Assembly: GCA_949291125.1 (NCBI GenBank) | Contig: CASEUJ010000032.1 | Coordinates: 62,001-126,000 of the forward strand | DNA from: an uncultured Ruminococcus sp. | Lineage (GTDB): Bacteria; Bacillota; Clostridia; Oscillospirales; Ruminococcaceae | Length of the DNA: 64,000 nucleotides | Reading direction: 5' to 3' | Shown here: piece by piece, positions 48,897 through 57,934 of the stretch | Numbering within the stretch: the stretch's first letter is position 1 | Layout: the number at the start of each line of letters is the position of its first letter | Notes under the pieces: generated by a model | Database searches by the model: none | Told to the model about the DNA's origin: nothing | What the model saw: only the letters and a program-made list of their open reading frames with translations | Made by a program: the position numbers and the translations under genes

Positions 48897-48944
48897 AAAA
48901 ACGCACCCGGGGTCGGATTATCCAAATGACCCGGGTGCGTTTTG
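48897..48944. terminator. Bidirectional terminator between convergent genes
   Basis: AACGCACCCGGG pairs with CCCGGGTGCGTT around a 17-base loop, with A-run and T-run on either side, so it can end both the zinc-ribbon operon and the TPR gene. Confidence 0.92.
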
Positions 48945-48977
48945 ATTTCCTTCCGGCAGATGTGCAGGGGCATTTGG

Positions 48978-51320
48978 TCAGGATCGTCCGATCACCGCCG
49001 CCTCTGCCTGTTCAAGACCGGTATAGCCATAGGCGTGAACCGTGTCTTCCATTGTCATCATCTGTAGGTTTTTGCCCTCCTGGTAAAGCGATACGATCCA
49101 TCTGCCATAGCCATATAGGATCTCCGGCGGATAGACCGAGAGTTCGCCGCGCAGATAGGTTTCAAATGAGGTGTCATACTTGGTGTCCTCTGATGTGTGA
49201 ATCCGCCTTGCGCGCAGGGCGAGCTTCGGATATTTTGCCGCGAATTCCTCCATCCATGTCACCTGGATCGCCACGATCGCCTCACGCATCTCTATGAATT
49301 CGTCTGTCAGCTGTGGTAGCTGACCGCGCAGCTGGTCGAATTTTTCCGGATCGGTCGATTCCATCATCCATGCGTATTTCTCGGAGATGAGATTTCGCCC
49401 CCTGTCGAGTGCCGCCGCGAAAGCGTCGCGCCATGCCTCAGAGAGTGCCTTTGGCCAGTAGACATACTGGCTGTGGCGCATGATGCGGAAGGTTTCCCAG
49501 TCGTTCTGACAGGCGGCTCTGCCATCGGTGTTCTGGACGGTGTCAAATGCGTGGAACTCCAGCTCCGCGATCTGATCCGCCACAAGGCTCTGGCTCTCGA
49601 TCTGCTTAGCCTGTTCGGCAAGGGATTCTGCCAGCGGCATCAAATAGCCGTCTGGCGACGTCGGAATCGCGTGGCGCTGTTTCACGATTTTGGCGATTTC
49701 GCCGCAGATGGCCTCAATCTTTTCATATGCCGCGTCGTGCGCCGGATCGTCAGGCACACCGATTTGCGGCGGCATGAGTAAAAGCGATTCGATCTGTTGC
49801 GCAAGCTCCGCAAAGCCGGGCAGCTGACGTGTGCTCTTACAGATCCATTTTTCATATGGTGCGTAGACATGACATAAAAGATGTGCTGCCTGCATGGTAT
49901 TTCGACAAAATTGGGTCAGATAGAGCTGTGCCGCCGCACGTTCGCCGCGTCTGCGCATCCGGATATAGTTGTATTGTCCGCATTGTGCCATCCTGCCAAG
50001 CGCCTGTGCCAGTCGGCGCAGATAGACCGGTTCAGGATAGCCGGCTTCGATCGTCCGGCGCATCTGTGTGAATTCGCCGGACGGATCGGAAAAGATCTCG
50101 CCGCTGATAACTGCTGCGAGCGATGCTTCCTCGGTGATGCGCCATTCTGCGAGCGTTGTCGGCGGGCGGTGCAGCCCGATCAGCCGGTGGAAAAAGCTGC
50201 CGATCCGGCATACGCCGATGCGTCCGGCGGATTCTTTCTGGTTGTTGCGGATCAATCCGTAATACTGTTTTGGGAGTGCATCATAGCTCTTCTGAAGGCG
50301 TTCGACATCCGCCTGCGGCATGTTGTCGGAAACCCAGATGCAGAATCCCGGACCGAAGTCATGATCCTGTGAGAGCGCATCGTCATAGCCAAGACACTCC
50401 GATCCTTCGCCGGAAAGACCGATGGCAAGCTGTGGAAAAAGATCCGGAAATGACCGGCGAAGCATCGGTTCGCCGAATGCCCGGTAAAACCGACGGCAGA
50501 GCTCCATCCCCGAAAGCCGGGGACGATCGGTATGTTGTTTTGCATATGCCTGCGCTAAGTTGTCCGAAACGATCGCATAGAAGTTGTTCTGTCCCATATG
50601 CAGATCAATCTCCGCAAGTGCCATTTCGTAATACGTTGCCGCACGGTCATAGTCTGCCAATTTGAAATAGACGTCGCCGAATCCGGCGAGGACAGCGCTA
50701 TAGTGAAAATCCGATGGCGACTTGCCGCAGAGAATGGCATCCGCCTGTTGCAACAGCGACAGCGCGCGGTCGGTTTCCCCGCTTTGTAACAGCGATACCG
50801 CCAGATTGGTATCAGAGATCGCGATTTTCGTTTCGTCTCCGATGCGCTCGGCGATTTCAAGCGCCTGTTCCAGACAGCGGCATGCGTCATCCCATTCTCC
50901 GAGTTCCTGATGCAGGAGAGAGAGATTGTTCCAGAGCCCGGCGATGCGGTCGTCGTCGGGCGGCAAAAGCGCGATATATAATGCCCGAACCGTTTCAAAG
51001 GCATCGGCTGCCTGTTGATATTCGCCGGCGGCACGATAGGCGTTGGCACAATTGAGAAGCGTTGTCGCATAGGAAATGGTGTCGGTTTCGCCGCGGCTTT
51101 CAAAGAGCGCGCGTGCCTTTGCCGCAGCGGTCAGTGCTTCCGGAAATCTGCCGCAGTCGCGGAAAAATCCGATTTGTTCATTGAGGAGCATTTTTTGTGC
51201 GTCGACTTCGCCGCAGTCCTCTGCCTGTGCGATGGCATCAGCAAGAAACGCATCGGCTTCTTCGAGGCGGCTTTCATGGAGGAGTGCATCAAGTTTTGTC
51301 ATGACAGATTGGATGTCCAT
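48978..51320 (-). CDS. TPR - DUF4037 - DUF4125 protein
   Basis: 780 residues. N terminus (about 5-265) is a helical TPR array (for example LWNNLSLLHQELGEWDDACRCLEQALEIA and FGDVYFKLADYDRAATYYEMAL). The middle carries the DUF4037 nucleotidyltransferase-like signature GSECLGYDDALSQDHDFGP (306-324), a GS followed by paired acidic residues as in minimal nucleotidyltransferases. The C terminus matches DUF4125 (KYAWMMESTDPEKF, DTSFETYLRGELSVYP, EGKNLQMMTMEDTVHAYGY). The combination occurs in gut Clostridia with unknown role. It has its own promoter on the minus strand. Confidence 0.75.
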   Translation of the reverse strand: MDIQSVMTKLDALLHESRLEEADAFLADAIAQAEDCGEVDAQKMLLNEQIGFFRDCGRFPEALTAAAKARALFESRGETDTISYATTLLNCANAYRAAGEYQQAADAFETVRALYIALLPPDDDRIAGLWNNLSLLHQELGEWDDACRCLEQALEIAERIGDETKIAISDTNLAVSLLQSGETDRALSLLQQADAILCGKSPSDFHYSAVLAGFGDVYFKLADYDRAATYYEMALAEIDLHMGQNNFYAIVSDNLAQAYAKQHTDRPRLSGMELCRRFYRAFGEPMLRRSFPDLFPQLAIGLSGEGSECLGYDDALSQDHDFGPGFCIWVSDNMPQADVERLQKSYDALPKQYYGLIRNNQKESAGRIGVCRIGSFFHRLIGLHRPPTTLAEWRITEEASLAAVISGEIFSDPSGEFTQMRRTIEAGYPEPVYLRRLAQALGRMAQCGQYNYIRMRRRGERAAAQLYLTQFCRNTMQAAHLLCHVYAPYEKWICKSTRQLPGFAELAQQIESLLLMPPQIGVPDDPAHDAAYEKIEAICGEIAKIVKQRHAIPTSPDGYLMPLAESLAEQAKQIESQSLVADQIAELEFHAFDTVQNTDGRAACQNDWETFRIMRHSQYVYWPKALSEAWRDAFAAALDRGRNLISEKYAWMMESTDPEKFDQLRGQLPQLTDEFIEMREAIVAIQVTWMEEFAAKYPKLALRARRIHTSEDTKYDTSFETYLRGELSVYPPEILYGYGRWIVSLYQEGKNLQMMTMEDTVHAYGYTGLEQAEAAVIGRS

Positions 51321-51358
51321 AGATTTTATCTCTCCTTTGCGTCAGAACGGTTTCTTTT

Positions 51359-51387
51359 ATTATACCCCGATTTCTGGCGCATGTCAA
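51359..51387 (-). promoter_or_regulatory. Consensus promoter of the TPR-DUF4037 gene
   Basis: TTGACA (51382-51387) and TATAAT (51359-51364), spacer 17 bases; a strong housekeeping promoter about 40 bases before the start codon. Confidence 0.88.
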
Positions 51388-51419
51388 ATTCGGGATCGCG
51401 TAACATTTTCCCCGGACAG

Positions 51420-51451
51420 AAAAGAGAGCCGCCGCGCCGCGGTCAGCTCTC
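51420..51451 (-). terminator. Terminator of spoIID
   Basis: GAGAGCT..GGCTCTC hairpin with a CCGCG/CGGCGG inner stem followed by TTTT on the minus strand, 19 bases after the stop. Confidence 0.8.
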
Positions 51452-51469
51452 AATAGGGCAAAATAGGTG

Positions 51470-52480
51470 TTACAAGATCTCAGTGATTTGTGTGTCGGGA
51501 TAATAATGCGCCAAGATTTCTTTCCAGGTTTTTCCCTCTTTTGCCATCGCATTTGCACCATATTGGCTCATTCCTACACCATGGCCGAATCCGCGGGTGG
51601 TGAAGGTAAATGTACCGTCTTCATATGCCGCTTCAAACGCCGCAGAACGCAGGTCAAGGAGATTTCTCAGCTCTTGTCCCGTCATCGTGACTCCGCCGAC
51701 CGTGACGGAAAGCACAGTTCCCGCCTCAGAGGTCTTGCCGATGGAGATCCATGTGTCTGGTTCACCGTCCCAGACGGCATCAGGATATGCCGCCCGGATC
51801 AGCTCACAAAGCTCCTGCTGTGAAAATGAGGCAGTTTCGAGATAGCGCGGCGCCTCGGTATCCGCGCTGCTTTCGACCGACGTCAGATAGGCGATATCGC
51901 TCCCCCAGACGGTTTCTGCGCTTTCGGTCATGCCGGAGGACATGGAACAGAATGCCGCGATAATGGGTTCACCGTCATACGCCAGGATATAGGGGAGAAC
52001 GGCGTCGACAGCTTCTGTGATCTTGGCGTAATATGTTTCAAAATTATCTTCATAATAACGCATGGCTTGGTTTTTGGTGAAAAACGCCTGATACTGCGTA
52101 CTGTCGTTGGAAAAATCCGCGCCGCATAGTTCCGGTGTGGGGTTGGCTTGTTCGATCAAATGCTGTCGTTCGGCATAGGTGTGTGCGGCGACAGCCTGTG
52201 CTTTGAGTGCTTCCGGCTCAAAGGTTGCCGGCATCTCAGCACAAACTGCACCGATGAGATAATCGCGCACAGAGATCTCCTCGACTTTTCCGCTTGTGAT
52301 ATCCAGCATGCGGTAAGAGGCATCGGATCCCGTATTGCTGTCATTCGAAAGCGCAGTCGTCGGCGTTGCGGCGCCCGGAACAGCAAGATCCGGAGAACTG
52401 CGGATCAGGCGGGTGGGGAGCGCAGTCAGCAGAAAGAGAAGGAGCGTAAAAGCGCAGAGCATCATCAGATATTTTTTCAT
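51470..52480 (-). CDS. spoIID: Stage II sporulation protein D
   Basis: Membrane-anchored lytic transglycosylase needed for engulfment. 336 residues: an N-terminal membrane segment (3-22, MMLCAFTLLLFLLTALP), SpoIID domain opening VRDYLIGAVCAEMPATFEPEALKAQAVAAHTY with the catalytic Glu in AEMP, and the C-terminal GFGHGVGMSQYGANAMA block. GGAG lies nine bases before the start at 52480. Second sporulation gene of the window; divergent from citrate synthase. Confidence 0.96.
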   Translation of the reverse strand: MKKYLMMLCAFTLLLFLLTALPTRLIRSSPDLAVPGAATPTTALSNDSNTGSDASYRMLDITSGKVEEISVRDYLIGAVCAEMPATFEPEALKAQAVAAHTYAERQHLIEQANPTPELCGADFSNDSTQYQAFFTKNQAMRYYEDNFETYYAKITEAVDAVLPYILAYDGEPIIAAFCSMSSGMTESAETVWGSDIAYLTSVESSADTEAPRYLETASFSQQELCELIRAAYPDAVWDGEPDTWISIGKTSEAGTVLSVTVGGVTMTGQELRNLLDLRSAAFEAAYEDGTFTFTTRGFGHGVGMSQYGANAMAKEGKTWKEILAHYYPDTQITEIL

Positions 52481-52580
52481 AGTAACAGGCTCCATGGTCA
52501 TCCGTCCGCGTGGAACAGCCGGCCGATTTCGGATACGGCGCTCTTCCTGCGGACTTGCGGTAAAATCGAGAATGTAGCAG

Positions 52581-52609
52581 TTGACACCATCGCGTTTTTC
52601 GTGTATAAT
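52581..52609 (+). promoter_or_regulatory. Consensus promoter of citrate synthase
   Basis: TTGACA (52581-52586) and TATAAT (52604-52609), 17-base spacer. It leaves a leader of about 150 bases. Confidence 0.9.
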
Positions 52610-52764
52610 AATAGTTATATCGCAGACTCCGGCATTTGTCAGAGTCCGCCGCCCTGATCCGCCGGAGATCCGCCATGGATCGGGGAAGAACGAAAACGGC
52701 GCTGCATTTGCCGAAAACAAGCCGGCAAATGTGGGTCCCGCAATTGAAAGAGAGGTTTTGGCCA

Positions 52765-54144
52765 ATGACATCCCAGATGATCTATAACGAGAGCATCGAT
52801 AATTCGGATATTTCGAATTTATGCGAACAGCTCAAAAAATATGCCTATATTCCCCCGGATTATTATGAACGTTTTGATGTCAAACGCGGTTTGCGCAATG
52901 CCGATGGTTCGGGCGTTGTTGCGGGCGTGACGCAGATTTGTAATGTACATGGCTATGTCATCGATGAGGGCGAACGCGTACCGATCGAAGGTCAGCTGAT
53001 CTATCGCGGCTATGATATCAATGATCTTATAGAAAACGCGGAACGTGAAGACCGTTTTGTCTTTGAAGAAGCGGCTTATCTGTTGTTGTTCGGACAGCTG
53101 CCCAACGCTGAAGATCTCGAGCGCATGACGGCGTCGCTGAGCCAGCGCCGTGAGCTCCCGCCGGGATTTCTTGTGGATTCGATCATGCAGTCGCCGTCGA
53201 ATAATATCATGAATAAGCTTGCACGCAGCGTTCTGACGCTCTATTCCTATTCCGATGTCAACGATGTGACGACGCTTGAGGATGAGATGCGTATTGCGCT
53301 TGATCTCGTGGCAAAAATGCCAATCCTCATGGACGGCGCATATCAGGCAAAGCGCCATAAGTTCGATAACGCCAGCATGATCATGCATCCGCTTCGGCCG
53401 GAGGAGAATACGGCACAGTCAATCCTCTCGTTGATTCGTGTGGATCGGAAATACACCAAGGAAGAGGCACAGCTGCTCGATACGCTTCTGACACTGCATG
53501 CCGACCATGGCGGCGGAAACAACTCGACCTTTGCCTGCCGTGTGGCGACCTCTTCGGGGACGGATCCGTTTGCGGCATATACCTCTGCGATCAATTCGCT
53601 GAAAGGACCGCGCCATGGCGGGGCAAATATCAAGGTGATCCAAATGCTCGACGACATCAAATCTCATGTCAGCAACTGGGACGATGAAGGAGAAGTGGCG
53701 GATTATCTTACGAAGATCCTGAAGAAAGAGGCAAACGATGGCTCGGGTCTGATCTATGGCATGGGACATGCGGTCTATACGCTCTCCGACCCGCGCGCAG
53801 TGATCTTAAAGCGTAAGGCGTTCCAGCTGGCGAAGGGGACAGAATATGAGCCGCAGTTCCGGCTGCTCGACAGAGTCGAAAAACTGACGCCCGAACTGAT
53901 GCAGAAGGTCCGCGGCATTGATAAGACGGTCTGTGCCAATGTCGATATGTATTCGGGACTGGTTTATCGAATGCTCGGGATTCCGGACGAACTGTTTACG
54001 CCTTTGTTCGCGGCGGCACGGATGGTCGGCTGGGCAGCACACCGGATGGAGGAGATCCTCACCGGAAAGCGCATCATCCGCCCGGCATACAAGGCGATTG
54101 CAAAGCCGAAGACGTATGTACCGCTGTGTGCGCGGGAAAAGTAA
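52765..54144 (+). CDS. Citrate (2-methylcitrate) synthase
   Basis: Condenses oxaloacetate with acetyl-CoA (or propionyl-CoA) in the oxidative branch leading to glutamate. 459 residues, the long form common in anaerobic Firmicutes, with an about 45-residue N-terminal extension. Active-site blocks: HADHGGGNNSTF (His), GPRHGGANIKV, and GMGHAVYTLSDPRA (His). A catalytic Asp would lie near residue 350-400. Start at 52765 has AGAGAGG nine bases upstream. The stop TAA overlaps the next ATG by one base (TAATG). Confidence 0.92.
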   Translation: MTSQMIYNESIDNSDISNLCEQLKKYAYIPPDYYERFDVKRGLRNADGSGVVAGVTQICNVHGYVIDEGERVPIEGQLIYRGYDINDLIENAEREDRFVFEEAAYLLLFGQLPNAEDLERMTASLSQRRELPPGFLVDSIMQSPSNNIMNKLARSVLTLYSYSDVNDVTTLEDEMRIALDLVAKMPILMDGAYQAKRHKFDNASMIMHPLRPEENTAQSILSLIRVDRKYTKEEAQLLDTLLTLHADHGGGNNSTFACRVATSSGTDPFAAYTSAINSLKGPRHGGANIKVIQMLDDIKSHVSNWDDEGEVADYLTKILKKEANDGSGLIYGMGHAVYTLSDPRAVILKRKAFQLAKGTEYEPQFRLLDRVEKLTPELMQKVRGIDKTVCANVDMYSGLVYRMLGIPDELFTPLFAAARMVGWAAHRMEEILTGKRIIRPAYKAIAKPKTYVPLCAREK

Positions 54145-55484
54145 TGAAAAAAAACAAGATGAAACTGTCCATGCGGCGGCGGCTGGGGTCGCTTGCCGCA
54201 TTTTGTCTTTCGGCTTGTTTGCTATTGACTGGCTGTACCATTGGCGCATCGGTCGATGCCATGCTTAAGCCGCCGAGCCTCAGCCGCGAACAGCAGCAGA
54301 TTTATGTCGCCCTGCAAGACGCCGTCGGCAGCAATATCACGCTGCAATACCCCCGGTCGGGGACAAATCTTTCGGCATTTACTGTCGTCGATCTCGATGA
54401 TGACGGCGATGATGAGGCGATTGTATTCTATGAGAAGACAAGTCTGACTGCCGCAGAAAATAACCTGCGTATCGGCGTACTCGATCAGGTGGACGATCGG
54501 TGGCAGTCGGTCTGTGACATTCCGGCGGACGGCACCGAGATCGAATGTGTTGAGATCGCCGCAATCGGCACCGACCGCCCGAATCGAATCTTCTTCGGCT
54601 ATAGCGGCGCGGATCAGTCCGATAAACTTTTGACGGTCTATGCATATGAGGACGGCGTGATGTCCGAGCTGTTTCAGACGAGCTATACGATGTTTCAGGT
54701 TGCGGATCTCGATGCCGATCAGAACCGGGAATTATTGGTTCTCGGCAGAGCGACCGACGGCGCGGCGGCTTCGGCGGCAATGTATCGCTATGACGGCGGC
54801 GAAATGTCGCTGAGCGGAAAGCTGGAGCTGCGTACGGCGTTTTCGGATTATAGTCAGGTCGCTTACAGCCAGAGCGGCGGCGGAATCCCGGAGATCTTTA
54901 TCGACGGCGCAGTCGGGGCATCGACGCTCCAGACTGAAATTTTGCGTGTGGAAGAAGGAACACTTTCCTATGTCCTGCCGGATTCAGACGCGGTGGCATC
55001 CACGGCGCGGTCGGTGGGCTATCTCTCGCGCGATATCGACGGAAACGGGAGCGTCGAAATTCCGGTGCAACAGTCGTTCCCCGGCTATGAAGAAGATGCC
55101 TCCGAACAGGTGCGCCTGACGCGCTGGCTCGGACTTTCGGGGACACAGCTTGTAGAACAGTGCCGCGGCTATTTCAGCCTGAGCGATGGGTGTATGTTCT
55201 TCCTGCCGCTCGATTGGTATGGCACAGTGACGGCGGTGAATGATACGCTCAGCGGCGATATCGTCTTCTACCGCTATGACGGCGAAATGACAGAACATAT
55301 GACAGAACTATTGCGCTATGGTTCCGTAAGCGACGCGGAAGAAGCACAAGAGCGCGAATCCGATGGCTATATACTGCTTTATACCCGCGGGAATGCCTCG
55401 TATTATATGCGTGCGGCACAGACCGAAGATAAGCTTGGTAAAACATGGCAGGAATTGATGGTGCAGTTTATACTTGTGGGATAA
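54144..55484 (+). CDS. Lipoprotein with calcium-loop (FG-GAP-like) repeats
   Basis: 446 residues. Signal peptide with lipobox LLTGC (about residues 28-32). The mature part contains repeated acidic loops at regular spacing: VVDLDDDGDDEAIVFYE, VADLDADQNRELLVLG, SRDIDGNGSVEIPVQQ, the D-x-D-x-D/N-G calcium pattern of FG-GAP/VCBS beta-propeller blades. Probably an extracellular sensor or binding propeller. It overlaps the citrate synthase stop by one base and is followed by a two-component system, which suggests a shared transcript. Confidence 0.65.
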   Translation: MKKNKMKLSMRRRLGSLAAFCLSACLLLTGCTIGASVDAMLKPPSLSREQQQIYVALQDAVGSNITLQYPRSGTNLSAFTVVDLDDDGDDEAIVFYEKTSLTAAENNLRIGVLDQVDDRWQSVCDIPADGTEIECVEIAAIGTDRPNRIFFGYSGADQSDKLLTVYAYEDGVMSELFQTSYTMFQVADLDADQNRELLVLGRATDGAAASAAMYRYDGGEMSLSGKLELRTAFSDYSQVAYSQSGGGIPEIFIDGAVGASTLQTEILRVEEGTLSYVLPDSDAVASTARSVGYLSRDIDGNGSVEIPVQQSFPGYEEDASEQVRLTRWLGLSGTQLVEQCRGYFSLSDGCMFFLPLDWYGTVTAVNDTLSGDIVFYRYDGEMTEHMTELLRYGSVSDAEEAQERESDGYILLYTRGNASYYMRAAQTEDKLGKTWQELMVQFILVG

Positions 55485-55580
55485 CAGGATTGGTCAGCCG
55501 TTTCCGGAAAAACTCTGGAAACGAGTTGAGCGGCGTGACAATGGAGGGTCACGCCAACAGATAAAGGAAGGTTTTTTCAT

Positions 55581-56279
55581 ATGAAAAGAATTTTAGTATG
55601 TGAGGATGAAGACGGCATCCGCGATTTTGTGGTCATTAACCTTAGGCGTGCCGGCTATGACGTAGTGGATGTCAATTGCGGTGAAGAGGCACTGCGCGTT
55701 TTTGAACAAGAGCGCGGCGATTTTGATATCGTGTTGTTGGATATCATGATGCCGGGTATCGATGGCTTCACAGTTTGCAAAAAGCTCCGGGAAAAAAGCT
55801 CGACGCTTGGCATCATCATGCTCACGGCGCGCACGCAGGAGATCGATAAAGTCAGTGGTCTGATGTATGGTGCAGACGACTATATCACGAAGCCGTTTTC
55901 GCCGTCCGAGTTGACTGCGCGTGTCGATGCGATCTATCGCCGCGTCTGCATGAGCTTTATCAAGGATGAACAGTCGCCGGTGATCGAAAGTGGTCCGTTT
56001 GTACTCAATCTCAAAAGCCGGACGGTGACCAAAAACGGCGTTTTGATCGATCTGACACAGGTGGAGTATCAGATCATGGAGTTTTTCCTCAATAATCAGA
56101 ATACGGCGCTTGACCGCGCCAGCATTCTGAATCACATCTGGGGCGACAGCTATGTCGGCGACGACAAGATCGTCGATGTCAACATCCGGCGTATTCGCAT
56201 GAAGATCGAAGAGGAACCGAGCAAGCCCCATTATATTACGACCATCTGGGGCTATGGATACAAGTGGAATGACAAATAA
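55581..56279 (+). CDS. OmpR-family response regulator
   Basis: 232 residues: receiver with acidic pocket (CEDED, residues 7-11), phosphoacceptor Asp54 in LLDIMMPG, Lys in ITKPFSP, and a C-terminal winged-helix DNA-binding domain ending ITTIWGYGYKWNDK. It overlaps the kinase gene by 26 bases or fewer, and AAGGAAGG lies before its start. PhoP/VicR/ResD type; targets unknown. Confidence 0.93.
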   Translation: MKRILVCEDEDGIRDFVVINLRRAGYDVVDVNCGEEALRVFEQERGDFDIVLLDIMMPGIDGFTVCKKLREKSSTLGIIMLTARTQEIDKVSGLMYGADDYITKPFSPSELTARVDAIYRRVCMSFIKDEQSPVIESGPFVLNLKSRTVTKNGVLIDLTQVEYQIMEFFLNNQNTALDRASILNHIWGDSYVGDDKIVDVNIRRIRMKIEEEPSKPHYITTIWGYGYKWNDK

Positions 56280-57738
56280 ACACAGGCGAAAACGGCGGCG
56301 CGCCGCGATCCCAAAGCGTGCGACTATTACAAGGCGGTGGCTGGTCAATAATCTGGGGCTGATCATGCTGGTGCTGTTGGTGTTGGACGTGGCGTTTATC
56401 TTTGCGATCCAGAGTTATTATTATGGTGCATCGCGACAATATCTCACCACCAAAATCAGCTCTGTCACCGGTGTCCTGAGCCGTTATGCGCAGGATGCGG
56501 ATATGAACTTTTCCTCGGAAATGCGCAGCACCATTGAAAACTTTTCGGACAAGGACAAGATGGAGCTGATGGCGATCAATTCCAACGGCAGAGTCGTTCT
56601 GACCTCATCGGGCTTTTCGCCGGCAGAGGGCGCGGCGATGCCGGACTATGAGGACGCGATGGACGGCGGAGATGGATATTGGGTGGGGACCGTCGGCAAT
56701 GAAACCATTATGGCGGTCACTGTGGATATTTCCGACATGAGTGCGGAATACAATGCGATCCGGGTGGTGACCTCGCTCGAACAGATCCGCGAAACGCTGC
56801 GCGGTTATATGCTGGGCATTTCGGCAATTTGCCTGGGGATCTTATTACTGCTTTTGGTAACGGGGACTTATTTTGTCCGTTCAATTGTCCGACCGATCAA
56901 GCAGATCAATGTGACGACGAAAAAATTCGCCAAGGGTGATTTTTCTGTCCGGATCGATACTTCGAGCCGCGATGAGATCGGCGACCTATGCGTTTCCATC
57001 AACCAGATGGCAGACGAGCTTTCGAACACTGAGAACATGAAAAATGAGTTTATCTCCTCCGTTTCGCACGAACTGCGTACACCGCTGACGGCGATCAAGG
57101 GATGGGCGGAGACGATGTGTATGGAAGATGCCGATCAGGAAACCATCCAGCGCGGCGTACATGTCATTGTCAACGAAACCGAGCGACTGTCAGAGATGGT
57201 AGAAGAGCTACTCGACTTTTCGCGGATGCAGAGCGGTAAATTTTCGCTGCAATGCGCGAAGATGGACGTGTTGGCGGAGCTTGGGGATGCGGTGCTCATT
57301 TATACCGAAAAGGCAAAGCGCGAGAATATCCGCGTCATCTATCAGGAGCCGGAGATGCTGCCGTTTGTCTATGGCGACAAGAACCGGATCCGCCAGGTAT
57401 TTATCAACGTCATTGACAATGCGATTAAGTATTCCAATTCCGGAAGTACGATTACGGTGAGTGCGGAGGAAGTGGGGAATATGATTCAGGTGACGATCAC
57501 AGATAACGGCGTCGGCATCAGCGAAGCGGATCTGCCGCGGGTCAAGACAAAGTTTTTTAAGGCCAATCATACGCGGCGCGGATCCGGAATCGGGCTCGCG
57601 GTAGCCGATGAGATCATCACCATGCATGGCGGCAGATTGGATATCACAAGCGAATTAGGGGTCGGGACGAATGTTACGATCACGCTGCCGATCGCGGCGG
57701 CATCACCGCTGGCACAGAAGGATGCAGAGATGGTCTAA
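56254..57738 (+). CDS. Sensor histidine kinase
   Basis: 494 residues: basic N terminus, membrane segment (34-53), extracellular sensor (about 55-185, PAS/Cache-like size), second membrane segment (185-208), HAMP (208-260), HisKA with His272 in SVSHELRTPLTAIKG, and an ATPase domain with NAIKYSNSG, DNGVGI and GSGIGLAVADEI. Pairs with the regulator just upstream. The start may be 56254 or the ATG at 56269; neither has a clear Shine-Dalgarno. VicK/PhoR type; stimulus unknown, perhaps through the lipoprotein upstream. Confidence 0.92.
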   Translation: MDTSGMTNKHRRKRRRAAIPKRATITRRWLVNNLGLIMLVLLVLDVAFIFAIQSYYYGASRQYLTTKISSVTGVLSRYAQDADMNFSSEMRSTIENFSDKDKMELMAINSNGRVVLTSSGFSPAEGAAMPDYEDAMDGGDGYWVGTVGNETIMAVTVDISDMSAEYNAIRVVTSLEQIRETLRGYMLGISAICLGILLLLLVTGTYFVRSIVRPIKQINVTTKKFAKGDFSVRIDTSSRDEIGDLCVSINQMADELSNTENMKNEFISSVSHELRTPLTAIKGWAETMCMEDADQETIQRGVHVIVNETERLSEMVEELLDFSRMQSGKFSLQCAKMDVLAELGDAVLIYTEKAKRENIRVIYQEPEMLPFVYGDKNRIRQVFINVIDNAIKYSNSGSTITVSAEEVGNMIQVTITDNGVGISEADLPRVKTKFFKANHTRRGSGIGLAVADEIITMHGGRLDITSELGVGTNVTITLPIAAASPLAQKDAEMV

Positions 57739-57934
57739 ATATCAGCATGAAAGGCGATTATTTCCAAATTTGCTTTCAAAACAATTACAAGGGGTGACAT
57801 TGGTAATTTCAGTGAAATCTGACGGATGACTGTCAAATCGTCAAGTTTATTTCTTTTCACACCTTTCCGATACACCCTCTGACCTGACACATTCTGCAAA
57901 GGGGCAAACTCTCTCCGAAAGGAATACGATATCT

